This document shows positions 38,101 through 47,664 of a stretch of DNA of 64,000 nt, piece by piece. The stretch covers positions 143,408 through 207,407 of the forward strand of contig BQKZ01000141.1 in assembly GCA_036244855.1 (NCBI GenBank), written 5' to 3'. Position 1 is the first letter of the stretch. Each line of letters opens with the position of its first letter. The notes under the pieces are model-generated. The model ran no database searches, was not told the origin of the DNA, and worked only from the letters and a program-made list of their open reading frames with translations. Both the position numbers and the translations under genes were made by a program. This DNA comes from Temnopleurus reevesii (lineage: Eukaryota; Echinodermata; Echinoidea; Temnopleuroida; Temnopleuridae).

Positions 38101-41034
38101 GACCAACAGACCAAGGTCACAAACAGAACCTGTACTCTCAGAACCACACTCCAAGAAGTCACTACCAACAGAAGAAACAGGTGAGGAGGAGGATGAGGAT
38201 AATGGTGGTGATGATGATTATAATGATAAAGGTGATGATAATGGTACTGATGATGGAGATGTGGAGACAGTGATGGTCGTGTTGGTATTGGTGGCAATGT
38301 TGATGGTGATGGTGGATGTCATGTTGAAAATGTTGATGATGTTGGTGACAAGAAAGGTGATGTTGCATCACTGTGACGGTCCTGGACGAGGATCGTTGTG
38401 GATGTGATATCTGAAAAGAAAGTTGACAACTGAGTCTATGATAAAAAGTTTAATTTTTGTTTCTTCGTCTGGACAAGTTTTAACTTTTTTTTTTATTGGG
38501 CTATTTCTTTTCCAAGTAGCGCCGTCAACGTAAGTTCAATTTTTGCCAAAAATTTCCTTGAAAGATGCACTCGATAGAATAAATAATCGGATGACTTGTG
38601 GAAAATGTTAAAACTCAAAACGTCTTCATCTTGTGAACAGACAGCAAGTCTCACATTGAAAATATTTCATAGAGAGATCACATTAGTTTAGTGTTAACCT
38701 TTACCTACCTCTTTGACGTGCTTAGGTGCCCGTCCAAAAGAGCCTAGACCTGACCTTGTTCCCAGTACCCCACCTCTTGGAGGGGAAGCATCTGGTTACA
38801 CACCATCAGTGGAGGTCACAGAGACATCCGATGCCAGCGCTGAGAACGCCATGCCAGCTAAAACAGCATTCCGACTGAAGCAGCAAGCAAACACGACGAC
38901 AAGCGATGACCAAACCTCACTGTCGGACATCAACATACAGACTGAAGGGAGTGGTCTCGCCATGCAGGAGCTAGAAAGAAAGCTCTCTGCGGCACAGCTA
39001 GAACAGAATTTAGACTATACACAAAGGTGAGAGTGTGTGCCTCTTGGGATGGGAAACTTTGAGTTGCCAGAGAGTTTACTATCTTCAAGGTAGAAGACTC
39101 ATGATTGACTAGTCCCCTGTGAGTCTTGGAGATAGATACATCATACTATCATAGGTATTACTCGCATAGATGGAAGTTGAGGATCAACAACTCATTCAGA
39201 ATGATCAGTATATTTTTATTTCAAAGAATATGGAAAATAGACAATATGCAGATCTTAAACTCATGAACAAGCTGATAAAAAGTGTTGAGAATTAAGATTG
39301 ATGGCTATATATAAGTATCCTTATCTTAGATAATAAGGGAATGACAAAGAGAAAGAAAACAATTGCAGAGCACTACATAAAATGTAGAACTGTCAGGAAA
39401 GAACTACTGCATTAACCAATAATTATTTTTGTTTTTTCCTTTCGAAAAGTAATTTGAATTATATTATATTGGGAATCAAATCTATGTCATCTAAAATCCC
39501 TATGTGATTATCTCTTATACAGTGGAATCTCATAATGATAAAGCCCTTGTCTGCATGCAATTAACTTACAGATACAAAGAATGCTGGGATGTCAGAGCAA
39601 TTTAGAGTTATTTTCATATTTAGCTTTATAATTGCTATGATATGCTTGGTGATTGATTCATGGAGAGGGAATTATATTTTACATAATATCATGCCTCATT
39701 TTAGTAGTGTGCGCCCTTCACAATCTTTCTAAGTAAAGTTAGACATACCATTCGGGCCATTGTATTAAGGTATTCTTGAGTCTCAGTTAAAACAATCATT
39801 CATATTATTTTGTTAGTAAATACCCATATTTACCATTCGTAACAAACACAAAGCCTACCCTTTTGCACTCCTTATGATTGTCATATGTGAATAAATGTTT
39901 CAAAATAATTGATAAGGCACAAACTTGGTCACATGAGGAAATAGGAAGGGGATGTTTATTCACACCAATCCCGTATTTACTAGTTTTGGGGACATTTTAA
40001 GAATATGTATGGTAACTTATATTTGAAATTGATCAGAAATAGCCAATCATGTTCATAGTTGCACATGCACATGTTTGAAAGGGCAACATCTCTGCAACAT
40101 TGCTGCAACATCGCTGCACATGAGTTCAAGCATTTTGTGCAGTTACTTGCAAAGTGACTCCCGACAGATATTGAATTTTTTTGCCTAATGATCAATAGCT
40201 TTGAGGTGTTGGATCAAATGCTTTCATGGGGGGCCGTTAGTGAGTTACAAACATAGGAAAACTATACAGACTAGTTTCTATTCTTAGAGTTTATGACAAA
40301 TACAAAATATGGAATAATGTGGTATTAAGGTGGGGAATTAATCGTATATTGTTGTGGTAGGAGAGTGTCATCCTTCTTCATGTAACTAAGTCCAATTTCA
40401 CTTCATATTAATATATTAATATCCTACTTTCATTGGAAGTTAATATGCATACATTAGATAGAATAGATTAGAGCATTGTGTTCTAAATGTATCAACTAAT
40501 ACCCATGCTTTACCTTTTCCCTCCATCTCTCTCCTCATCTGGGCTCGTCACACCTACCCAATTCTTTCTTCCGTTATCTTTACTTTTGTATCAATTATTT
40601 TCATTTATCTCTACCTTTATAATTGGATGCGGTTTTTAATGTATCATTTGGATGTAATTTGTTGATTCATTCCTGCTTCTACATTTATTTTGGCTTGCTC
40701 TCTGTTTGGATTGCTTTTTGCTCTCTTGTATATGACTTCCTTTATCGCATGCACCTCCTGCACATACCTCCCTCCTGTACATCACTGCTTGCTTGCTTGC
40801 CCCACACTCTCTCTCTTTCTCTCTGCTGTGGAATGCTGTGACAGGCCGACACTAACGACAATGTTACCCTTCACCCCGAATCCCACCCCAACCACCTCCC
40901 CGACTGTGACCACCCCGTCTGTTTCCCCACCCCATTCCTACAGTGGCAGCAGCACGTTAGACACCGGTAGCGAGTCATCCCCAAGGAAGTCCTCTGATCT
41001 GGTGCAAGACTCACCCTATTACCAGTCTCACTAA
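8103..41034 (+). CDS. PIP5K1: Phosphatidylinositol-4-phosphate 5-kinase type I, 16 coding exons
   Basis: Exons: 8103-8166, 15051-15097, 16706-16819, 17867-18006, 19961-20078, 25636-25788, 27984-28127, 29471-29626, 30044-30121, 31598-31760, 32335-32461, 33193-33276, 34013-34146, 38019-38180, 38726-39026 and 40845-41034 (TAA). Phase is kept at every join; 2175 nt, 724 residues. The enzyme phosphorylates PI4P to PI(4,5)P2 at membranes. The lipid-kinase core spans about residues 75-508. It shows the nucleotide-binding loop GASGSVF (175-181), the lysine of DEFIIKT (Lys192), [18 protein letters not shown], the catalytic MDYSLL (320-325), YIGIIDILQ (Asp457) and an activation loop [18 protein letters not shown] ending TVFKKIPLK, whose two lysines are typical of type I enzymes. 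Residues 509-724 are a Ser/Thr/Pro-rich, probably disordered tail. The start is the first ATG of an N-terminal exon after a stop-bearing leader. Vertebrates have three paralogues (A, B, C); I cannot assign this to one. The gap in intron 6 hides no exon, because GYYM joins directly to [12 protein letters not shown] as in the family. Confidence 0.95.
10051..10185. repeat. 72-bp tandem duplication
   Basis: Two almost identical copies in tandem, each containing 'ccaagattgttgtgttatg' and ending 'gaacttatcaccaat', offset by 72 bases. The near identity indicates a recent duplication or an assembly stutter. Confidence 0.85.
10371..10392. repeat. (TG)n microsatellite
   Basis: About eleven TG units in PIP5K intron 1. 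Confidence 0.9.
10826..10989. repeat. Large hairpin (inverted repeat with two 77-bp arms)
   Basis: Left arm 10826-10902 and right arm 10913-10989 are near-perfect reverse complements with a 10-base loop at 10903-10912. Differences are few, for example GAGCATGTTCTCATC against GATGAGAACATGTTC. Inside each arm sits a smaller palindrome, GGTCCTGAAAAGGACC. The right arm leads directly into a LINE 3' end. It is probably a repeat-derived fold-back. Read through, it is open on both strands only because it is palindromic. Confidence 0.85.
10990..11300 (+). mobile_element. CR1/L2-like LINE 3' end (5'-truncated)
   Basis: The frame ending at 11077 finishes [15 protein letters not shown], which resembles the extreme C-terminus of non-LTR retrotransposon ORF2 proteins. 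It is followed by a T-rich 3' UTR, then 'tgtaaagtgcttcaag' and 'aagtgctatataaag' and an ATT-rich tail, the usual 3' end of CR1/L2-type elements. Everything upstream in ORF2 is missing, so it is a dead fragment. Confidence 0.65.
11301..11526 (-). mobile_element. Second LINE 3'-end fragment, inverted
   Basis: Read on the minus strand from 11526, it matches the 3' UTR of the plus-strand fragment starting at 11088 (both begin 'gccacatct', then 'actttttgtattttg', then 'gttttgatatg'). The two fragments therefore lie tail to tail, with arms at roughly 11088-11185 and 11430-11526. The match fades toward the centre. Confidence 0.6.
11535..11672. mobile_element. Solo half of the long-TIR MITE family
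   Basis: The stretch containing 'gctcaaattttcacagttt' and ending 'ccagtggttggttcccctt' matches the right arm of the element at 30952-31545. Only one arm is present here. Confidence 0.65.
11931..12455. other. Assembly gap (525 N)
   Basis: Run of unresolved bases inside PIP5K intron 1. No coding exon is expected here, because the exon phases and protein are continuous across it. Confidence 1.
12896..13142. repeat. AAT/GAT-rich simple-sequence region
   Basis: Degenerate tandem AAT, GAT and TAA triplets over about 250 bases in PIP5K intron 1. The open frame through it is only Met/Ile/Asn/Asp low complexity. Confidence 0.9.
13545..13625 (+). repeat. G-rich tract with G-quadruplex potential
   Basis: Four GGGG runs with one- or two-base loops lie at 13554-13573, followed by repeated GGAGT and GGATT units. 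The G-rich strand is the sense strand of PIP5K intron 1. Confidence 0.8.
14067..14592. mobile_element. 526-bp MITE-like inverted-repeat element
   Basis: It begins TGTTAAAGCCCAGGTAAAG and ends ATACTTGGGCTTTAACA. The terminal inverted repeats are about 30 bp and include 'ttttggtaa' facing 'ttaccaaaa'. No coding capacity. Inserted in PIP5K intron 1. Confidence 0.7.
20079..25635 (+). other. PIP5K intron 5 (5.6 kb)
   Basis: It begins GTGAGT and ends TTTACAG. AT-rich with no supported exon. It contains several TACATGTA palindromic words (near 21535 and 21970) and a short 'gcatgtatgtag' minisatellite at about 23610-23646. Nothing else stands out. Confidence 0.8.
27392..27957. other. Assembly gap (566 N)
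   Basis: Run of unresolved bases in PIP5K intron 6, ending 26 bases before the exon at 27984. The protein is continuous across it. Confidence 1.
30952..31545. mobile_element. 594-bp MITE with about 215-bp terminal inverted repeats
   Basis: The left end TTAAAGGGGAACCAA is mirrored by the right end TTGGTTCCCCTTTAA. Reverse-complementing the right arm aligns it with the left arm through 'actgtgaaaatttgagc', 'aaaagttatgaattttcaaa', 'cacagagatttgacgatc' and 'gaatctgtgaYgt', for about 215 bases. The unique centre is about 165 bases with no gene. Inserted in the PIP5K intron between the exons at 30044 and 31598. TTAA-like ends could be part of a TTAA target site. Confidence 0.8.
34394..34441 (+). 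CDS. Candidate PIP5K cassette exon A (48 nt)
   Basis: Preceded by a good acceptor (tctttcttttag) and followed by donor GTAAAG. Its 48 nt keep the frame (phase 1 in, phase 1 out) and have no stop. It would insert 16 residues, roughly [16 protein letters not shown], directly after the activation-loop end TVFKKIP. Skipping it gives IPLKHSPSKK, which matches vertebrate PIP5K1A, so skipping is probably the default. No transcript evidence is available here. Confidence 0.5.
35849..35884 (+). CDS. Candidate PIP5K cassette microexon B (36 nt)
   Basis: Acceptor 'gtctccag' and donor GTAAAA bracket 36 nt, again phase 1 in and out without a stop. It would add 12 residues containing [11 protein letters not shown]. 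The acidic reading differs from simple intron translation, but a window this short is weak evidence by itself. Confidence 0.4.
39027..40844 (+). other. PIP5K last intron (1.8 kb)
   Basis: GTGAGA donor and TGTGACAG acceptor. AT-rich with a pyrimidine-rich run before the last exon. No further exon is supported. Confidence 0.7.
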
Positions 41035-41229
41035 CACAACATCATCCACAAAGGAAGTAATGAGAACTTGTCTGATGGTAGCAGCATAGCAGAAGTAGGA
41101 GAGGTCAGGATACAAGCAGGACAGGATGTCAATGGTGATTCTCAATCAGATAATGAAGAAAGGACACACAATGTAGATGAGAATGAAGATGTAGAGATAG
41201 ATGGCAATGTAGGGAGTGTGTGGCTATGA
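41035..41229 (+). other. In-frame open extension after the PIP5K stop (candidate readthrough or lost C-terminal tail)
   Basis: After the TAA at 41032-41034 the same frame stays open for 64 codons to a TGA at 41227-41229. The translation is hydrophilic and acidic (pieces: SNENLSDGSSIAEVGEV, GDSQSDNEERTHNVDENED) and ends VWL. It looks like a disordered protein tail rather than AT-rich 3' UTR. It could be translated by stop readthrough or an alternative splice. It could also be a tail cut off by a recent mutation or a sequencing error at the TAA. Confidence 0.45.
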
Positions 41230-41738
41230 GAAAAGTTGTCATATTTGGTATTTAAATACGCTGCTACACGATTCTAATGCTGTGCAACAGTGTACAACTT
41301 CAAAGGCAATCTTGACACCGCTGGCAGCAGAAGGAACTTCTCATCTGCCGTCAAGCAATTGCTTCATGAGAGCATCTTCATATTGGATCAAGCATGATAT
41401 CAGTGCTAACCTGATTAAAGTCTACATTTGCTTCAAGGTTGCTACATCTTTGTGGTTGTTCAGGGAATGTGTCATCACAACATTCCCACAGGAGCACTTC
41501 AGAACCCTTCATGATCAATATGATGACTTACCGGTAGTTGGACAGAAGGAGCATGTGGATTTTAACAATACGCCAAATACAGTGATGATTTTAAGATGTG
41601 ATTGCCTCCTAACCCATGTTAGCATGTGACAAACTAACCTGCATGCTCTCCTGAGCTTAATATTCATCTCAGTGCATTGTGTTAACCCCATTATGCTAGT
41701 TGATGTCACTGTTTCTCAGAAGATTTGAAGGACTGTCA

Positions 41739-41744
41739 AATAAA
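41739..41744 (+). terminator. Candidate poly(A) signal for PIP5K
   Basis: AATAAA about 700 bases after the stop codon. Further AATAAA hexamers exist downstream (e.g. 45917-45922), so the real transcript end is uncertain. Confidence 0.3.
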
Positions 41745-43540
41745 AATCATTCATGCAAAGGTCAAAATGATAGGAGCAGCTCTGCCAAGATATATGAAAT
41801 TTATGAATAAATGACCATACTTAAAAACTACAAGACAATTTCAAAGAGATTGGACATTTTTTTCTGACAAAGGCTGTATTATCACAAATTATAGTGGTCA
41901 TGATCAATTAAATGTTAATTATTTTTCTAACAGCTATTCTATCCCTTCAATTTTTTTAAAAATCCTATACTATGTCTCCTTTATATATCATTCCATATGT
42001 ATACATATGGATTTTGAATGAGCAAATAAAACTAAATATGAGTATGTTGCTTTAAAAGATAACTATCTTGGCTATTACCTACTAAGTTCCCCGTATGAGT
42101 GTGATCTTATGCAGCAAAGTGATCGACGCATTAACCATCATACAATCCGCACTATTCCTAATTGCATTTTTATCCTTTTCCTGGTAAAGGCTGACAGCTT
42201 TAAAAAAAGCACAACACTCTTTATGATAACAACAATTGCTGAATGAATAATGGAAGAATAAAATTGTTATTCTCAAACTCACACTATAGAGAGGGCATTT
42301 TTGTTTTTACCAAGATATATCAGACTGAGTGCTTGTTGCAAAAATAGCAAATCTATTGAAAATGTATGGATATTTGAGTCAAATATTGTTTGGGGCTCAC
42401 TCTTTGCATTGAAAAACAAAACTTTCCACTGTTTCATGCCAATCATGTGCATTGTTGATTGCAATTTCTTTCCAACACAGGCTTAGACTTTGAGCTGGTG
42501 ACTGCAACATTGTCTTTTTGTTCAAGAAAATTTCCAATGAACATGGCTATATAATTCGGTGATTTAATTGGAAGTTACAAAATTAATAACACTTTTGTCT
42601 ATCAGGCTCACAAAATGGCATGTATAAATGCAACATTTAAAAGTGATATTATTAGTTTTAAATATTCATTACTCTGTCTCCATCTAGTTTTCAGAGTATT
42701 GTTTCATTATTTATTCTCATTTCACATTCCCTATTAATATTTTCTATGGAAAGATCAATATGCAACAGATATTTTGGCTTGATATATGTTATAGTAAAAA
42801 ACAAATAAAACAGTAATGTTTTTGCATGATAATCATGCATACATAGCACTATTCATTAAGAGACATTTAAAAAAAAATAAAAATAGAAATTACCCTCTAA
42901 TTAAGTTTTTGGCATATTTTATGCATAGATTCCATTGGAAGAACAAAATATCATCTCATTAGCGTAAGACTGAGTATTATTATTTGTTTTATGTGTGTAT
43001 GTATATTATAGAAATATACACATAAATATATAGATGTATATAGTACAGCTATTTAATATTTAGTACATGATCAGTTGTATTGATTATGTCATCTTCTCAT
43101 TTATATATTGTGTAACTATTATGTACCATGAACTCCCAAATAGGTTAGTCGATTATCACTTGTTTATATAGTTTTATTATGTGCAGGCGCATTATGAACA
43201 GGTTAAATTTTTAAATATTGGGAAGTCTTTTTCTCATTTCTTATGTGATTTTCCTCTAAGTTGTTACCTCTGTTGTATATATTTCAGGCTCTTATATTGC
43301 TCATCCATATGTTCTAAGGACATGGAAATAAGCATGTGATTTGAGCTGTGCATTGGACTTATGATCTCAGCAGTACCTCATTTATTACTGATAAATGCCA
43401 GATGAATGTTATAACCAAAGCAATAAAGTTGACAAAGCAATGTGATCAATTTGTAAGATGACATTGTTCAGGCTCCTAGTTTATGAACCAAAGCAACCAC
43501 AAATAGAGTAATTTTAGGATACATGTTTATCATTGTCAGG

Positions 43541-43719
43541 TACAGTCAAACCTAGTTATAAAGAGCACTGATATAACGAGCTCTCGTTAGAACAAGGTAA
43601 TTTCCGTGCTCCCAACTCTTTGTATTTAAGTGTATTTTGACCCTGATTTAACAAGGTGTCAATATAAAGAGGTAATTCCTCTGGTCCCATTGATCTCGTT
43701 ATAATGAGGTTAGACTGTA
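43541..43719. mobile_element. pogo/Tc1-like MITE, copy 2
   Basis: Begins TACAGTCAAACCTAG and ends ATGAGGTTAGACTGTA: inverted termini bordered by TA. Its interior is related to copy 1 (1295-1476) but in the opposite orientation ('gaggtaattcctctggtccc'). Confidence 0.65.
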
Positions 43720-43898
43720 TTTTCTTTTTTTTTTAGATAATTTATTCTTTAATCATATTATTTCTTTAATTCCCATATACCCAGGGTAGCTCAATAAGTT
43801 CTTACAAATAGTTTACCCTGTCCTTATGAACCATGCTCTGAGTGTTCATGAAAAATTGTAAATCACCCAAGACACCATTATTTATTTTAGGTGAAGAA

Positions 43899-43982
43899 AG
43901 GAGCCATGAGTGCTCAAGCGCCTTGAGCACTCAGCAGAGTGGATACGTGCGCTATATAAATTGCATCTATTATTATTATTAT
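43899..43982 (+). mobile_element. LINE/SINE 3'-tail fragment
   Basis: 'cgccttgagcactcagcag', then 'gcgctatataaattgc', then an ATT repeat. This is the same class of retroelement 3' end as at 11220-11300. Confidence 0.6.
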
Positions 43983-44420
43983 GATTTGCAAATAACTAGG
44001 GTTTTGCTACGACGGGAAAAATACACATCATCAATGCAGATCATTGAAATAGAGAGTTTACTCATACTGCCAAGGGTATGTTTATACTGCCTGAATATCA
44101 TTACGATCTATGTCATATACATGCGCCGAGCTCATACTACAAACTAAATCTGACATCTCAACGACAGTAAATAGTTCTAATCAAGTATTTAATGTGTTTC
44201 CTGTATTGAATAAAAGTAGAGGTAACTTATCATGTGAGTATTTTTATTTATGGTGGCAAAATATTGAATTTCTTGCATCAGGAGAAAATCAAGCCAAGAA
44301 CTGAACACTGGTGCAAATTGGAAGCAATGTAATCTATGTATATCAATCATACACAAAAGGAGGCATAAGCCATTCCAGTGTTGAAATAAAAGTCAAGTAA
44401 AATTTTTGAAATCTGTGCTT

Positions 44421-45170
44421 TAAGTGAACATACCTGATGCAAGTCGTGTCAAGATGGACCCATGAAGGGTACTAGCATCAATCCTGTGATTCCTCCAGTT
44501 CATTTGAAATCCCCAGGAAGTATGGCATAAAATGATTTGCAGAGCTGCCAACCAAAATCCGTATTTTCCTTCCCTTTCGTTTTCTTATGGAGTACTTCAT
44601 TATATGGCTATCAGTAATTAAGTTAGACATTGTTATGTCCACAATACCATGTTTTTGTCTCCTTGAATCAATGGTATCAGCTGCAAAGCATCTGGAAGCT
44701 ATTTATAAGATCGAGAGGTATGACAATTTACAGCAAAACATTCATTTGATTCACACCTTAAATCAATAAACAGTTTATGCCGGTGGATGATAAAGCGTTT
44801 TCGTGGAGAAACAGGTGTGTTGGATTATATTCTTCTTCTCTTGTAAATTGATCTTGAATATCTATTCATTTGAACACTCCCTTGCTATGTGTAATAGAAT
44901 TGAAATGTGGAAAGGAATCCGTACTGGTTGGCAGCTCTGGATTTGGTTTGCTTTCCATTCTGGGACAAGGGTTCATGAAGTCCCTTACCAGAGGAACAAA
45001 CCACACATGAATGCAACAATCCATACTTTGACAATGAACTATCATTACAGTATTTTTTTTATTTTTTTTTATCCATGATAAATGACACCTTTGTAACAAC
45101 CAAAGCATGTGCTAATCCTCTACCTCCCCGTCCTATCAATATTTTTGTTTTCACTTTCTTAATNGGATTG
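44421..45170 (+). repeat. Local duplication, copy A (interrupted by a TIR element)
   Basis: Matches copy B (45350-45690) at high identity from 'aagtcgtgtcaagatggacc' to 'ttttgttttcactttctta', except for the 400-bp insertion at 44540-44939. It ends at a single N (45164). Confidence 0.85.
44540..44939. mobile_element. 400-bp TIR element with 6-bp target duplication (copy 2)
   Basis: Begins CAGAGCTGCCAACC and ends GGTTGGCAGCTCTG, perfect 14-bp inverted termini with weaker pairing further in ('aatccgta' and 'ccgtac'). Flanked by direct repeats GATTTG at 44534-44539 and 44940-44945. Copy B of the duplicated segment carries a single GATTTG (45463-45468) without the element, so it is the empty site. 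Non-autonomous; same family as 6249-6435. Confidence 0.88.
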
Positions 45171-45349
45171 ACGAATTTTTTTCAAATGGGCGTGGCACGA
45201 AAACGGTACGCGCGGGCGCGGCGAATTTGGTCTCAAAAGTTGCGCGATACTTGAAAGAAAAAAGTCATGACGCGTCGCGAAAATTTTTTAGCGCGTGTGG
45301 GAGATATTTGAAAAAATAAATCCGCCCCCCCCCCCGGCCTGATTAGGGT
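45165..45349. other. CpG-rich stretch between the duplicated copies
   Basis: Contains dense CG dinucleotides ('acgcgcgggcgcggcg', 'tgacgcgtcgcg') unlike the surrounding AT-rich DNA, then a run of C. It starts right after the single N at 45164. It may be a fragment of another repeat. Confidence 0.5.
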
Positions 45350-45690
45350 TAAGTGAGCAAACCTGAGGTAAGTCGTGTCAAGATGGACCCATGAAGGGTA
45401 CTAGCATCAATCCTGTGATTCCTCCAGTTCATTTGAAATCCCCAGGAAGTATGGCATAAAGTGATTTGGTTTGCTTTCCATTCTGGGACAAGGGTTCATG
45501 AAGTCCCTTTCAAGAGGAACAAACCACACATGAATGCAACAATCCATACTTTGGCAATGAACTATCATTACAGTATTTGTTTTGGTTTTTTTTTTATCCA
45601 TGATTAATGATACCTTTGTAACAACCAAAGCATGTGCTAATCCTCTACCTCCCTTGTCCTATCAATATTTTTGTTTTCACTTTCTTAACA
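45350..45690 (+). repeat. Local duplication, copy B (empty site)
   Basis: Second copy of the segment at 44421, without the TIR insertion. Confidence 0.85.
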
Positions 45691-46982
45691 AATTTTTTAT
45701 TGAAATGTTGCCTGTACCCTAGCCCTCGTTCCCTTTGTCCTTTAAACCTAATATTAATCAGATGTATTTGTATTTAAGAATAAGCGTCAAGTTGTAGAGT
45801 GGAGGAGAGGAGTGTGCCATGTAAATAATGATTGTACAGTATAGCAATGAGAGGACATCACAACCTCTTTGTCCTCGTATCTGTCTTCAATGAAGGTGCA
45901 AATTTGTATGGAAGCAAATAAAGCAATGTAATTATGTAAAGTGTATAGACCTTAAAGAAAGGCTGGACTCGTCACAGAATGAGTGCAACAATAAATACTG
46001 TGATGAATCGACTACCCATGTAAATGTTGGGTGGTATATATTTAATATATTGTTATTAACTTTGTCCAAGTGGTAATGTGGTGATGCACTGTCAGTGGAT
46101 TCTTATTTGTTGAGGAAATATAACATATATTAAAGTAAAAATTTTTTTTAGTTAATCACATAACTGTGAGCAGAACACCAAATTTTTGTCTAGGGTATGT
46201 GCCAATGGTTTCATCAATGTTAAAAAAGATGTGAAGCTTTTGTTAGTGCTGTACTATAAAATGAACAAATACCATTTGGGCAAATGATAGTAGATAATCA
46301 TTGATAAAACTCAACAGTATGAGAAATATATACAAATCTTGTAGTTTTATACAAAGCGAAACATTTGTATGAAATACAAATTACTTGCAAGCTATTCTTA
46401 ACATTTTACAAAATGCAGATAATCACTCATAAAACATTTAAGTTAATTGATAATCTACGGTTTGTAATAAGTGTTTCTTATCGTTCTGAATTTCTCATAA
46501 CGACTCCTGCTTTTTATTAATAAAGTAAATAAATATCTATACAAGTTTTCTTTAAAATTGCAGTTTGATATCCGCAGTCAAATGGTTGTCATATTTCCTC
46601 TGTAATTTAGAATGGCTAGTCTATGTAGCCCACTGTGTGGTCAGGCCATGCAAAGAATAAATTGTATTACCACTTTATCAAATATCATTGTCTGATTTGA
46701 GTTTTTTTTTGTTCTCTTGTGGATTATTTTCAGAGCAATCCTCATGATAATATAATATAAATATCATTGATTGGGGACATCTCAACACTTTCATTGGCAG
46801 TTTTCATATAACGAGATTCCTAAATATGACGTGAATAAATTTGTTTATTTGCCCCGATGACCCATAATGGGACATATACTAATGCAGTGTCATAGAGTGC
46901 CTACCATTGTTTTGTTTTGGTCAATGTTGAAAAAGAAATTCATGTATTTGAAATGTATAAAGATCATTATGAAAAAGTTTCA

Positions 46983-47214
46983 CCCTATAGAGGGTGGAGG
47001 GGAATACTGAGCAAGGAAGGGAGAGCGTGTGTAGATGGAGGGAGGAAGGGAGAGAGAGAGAGAGAGAGTGGATGGAGGAAGGGAGGGAGGAGGAAGTGAG
47101 GGATGACCCGAAAAAAAGAAAGATGTGATGAAGGGAGGGAGGGAGAGAGAGAGAGAGAGAGAGAGTGGATGGAGGAAGGGAGTGTGAAGGAAGTGAGGGA
47201 GGACAGGAAAGAGA

Positions 47215-47259
<45 letters not shown>

Positions 47260-47276
47260 TGTGTGTGTGTGTGTGT
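46983..47276. repeat. GA-rich simple and higher-order repeat with (GT)n
   Basis: Purine tract built of (GA)n blocks alternating with a repeated 'gtggatggaggaagggag' unit, ending in (GT)n at about 47258-47275. Open frames across it, on either strand, are low-complexity only. Confidence 0.9.
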
Positions 47277-47489
47277 AGAGGGGAAGAAATTTGGTTTTTA
47301 GTCAAATATGAATATCAGTAACAGCGGAGGAATTTTGGGATGTATATTCACATGACCAGGGCCCCTGTGAGATAAAGGTTTGTGAATAATTAATAGTAAA
47401 AATGGCCAATCAAGATTTTTGTTGCATGCAAATGTTGTTCAATACTGAAGATGAGTAACCAATCAGAATAGGTCTTATAAATTTACGAT

Positions 47490-47664
47490 TACAGTGGAAA
47501 CTCAGTATAATGAGATATTTGGGACCATCGAAAGTACCTTGTAATGGCACTATCTCGTTGCAGGATTAAATCACAAAAAGTTATAAATACCTGGTACCAA
47601 ACTAATGGCTCTTTATAACAGGAGTATTGTTATATCAGATCTCTTTATACAGAGTTCTACTGTA
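47490..47664. mobile_element. pogo/Tc1-like MITE, copy 3 (diverged)
   Basis: Begins TACAGTGGAAACTCAGTATAA and ends CAGAGTTCTACTGTA, with TA at both borders. The interior has the same 'tggaccat'/'ttataacag' style as copies 1 and 2. Confidence 0.6.

Noticed and set aside
38000..38407. 135-codon frame with acidic Asp-rich centre
   Set aside because: The first part is the real PIP5K exon 38019-38180. The rest is a GAT-type simple repeat after a GTGAGG donor, and the next exon joins in phase.
41216..41629. 137-codon open frame after PIP5K
   Set aside because: It has no domain I recognise, no splice or start context, and lies in the kinase 3' UTR. It is also in a different frame from the post-stop tail. 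Probably chance.
47103..47321. Arg/Glu-rich frame, and the Ser/Leu-rich frame on the other strand
   Set aside because: Translation of GA simple sequence.
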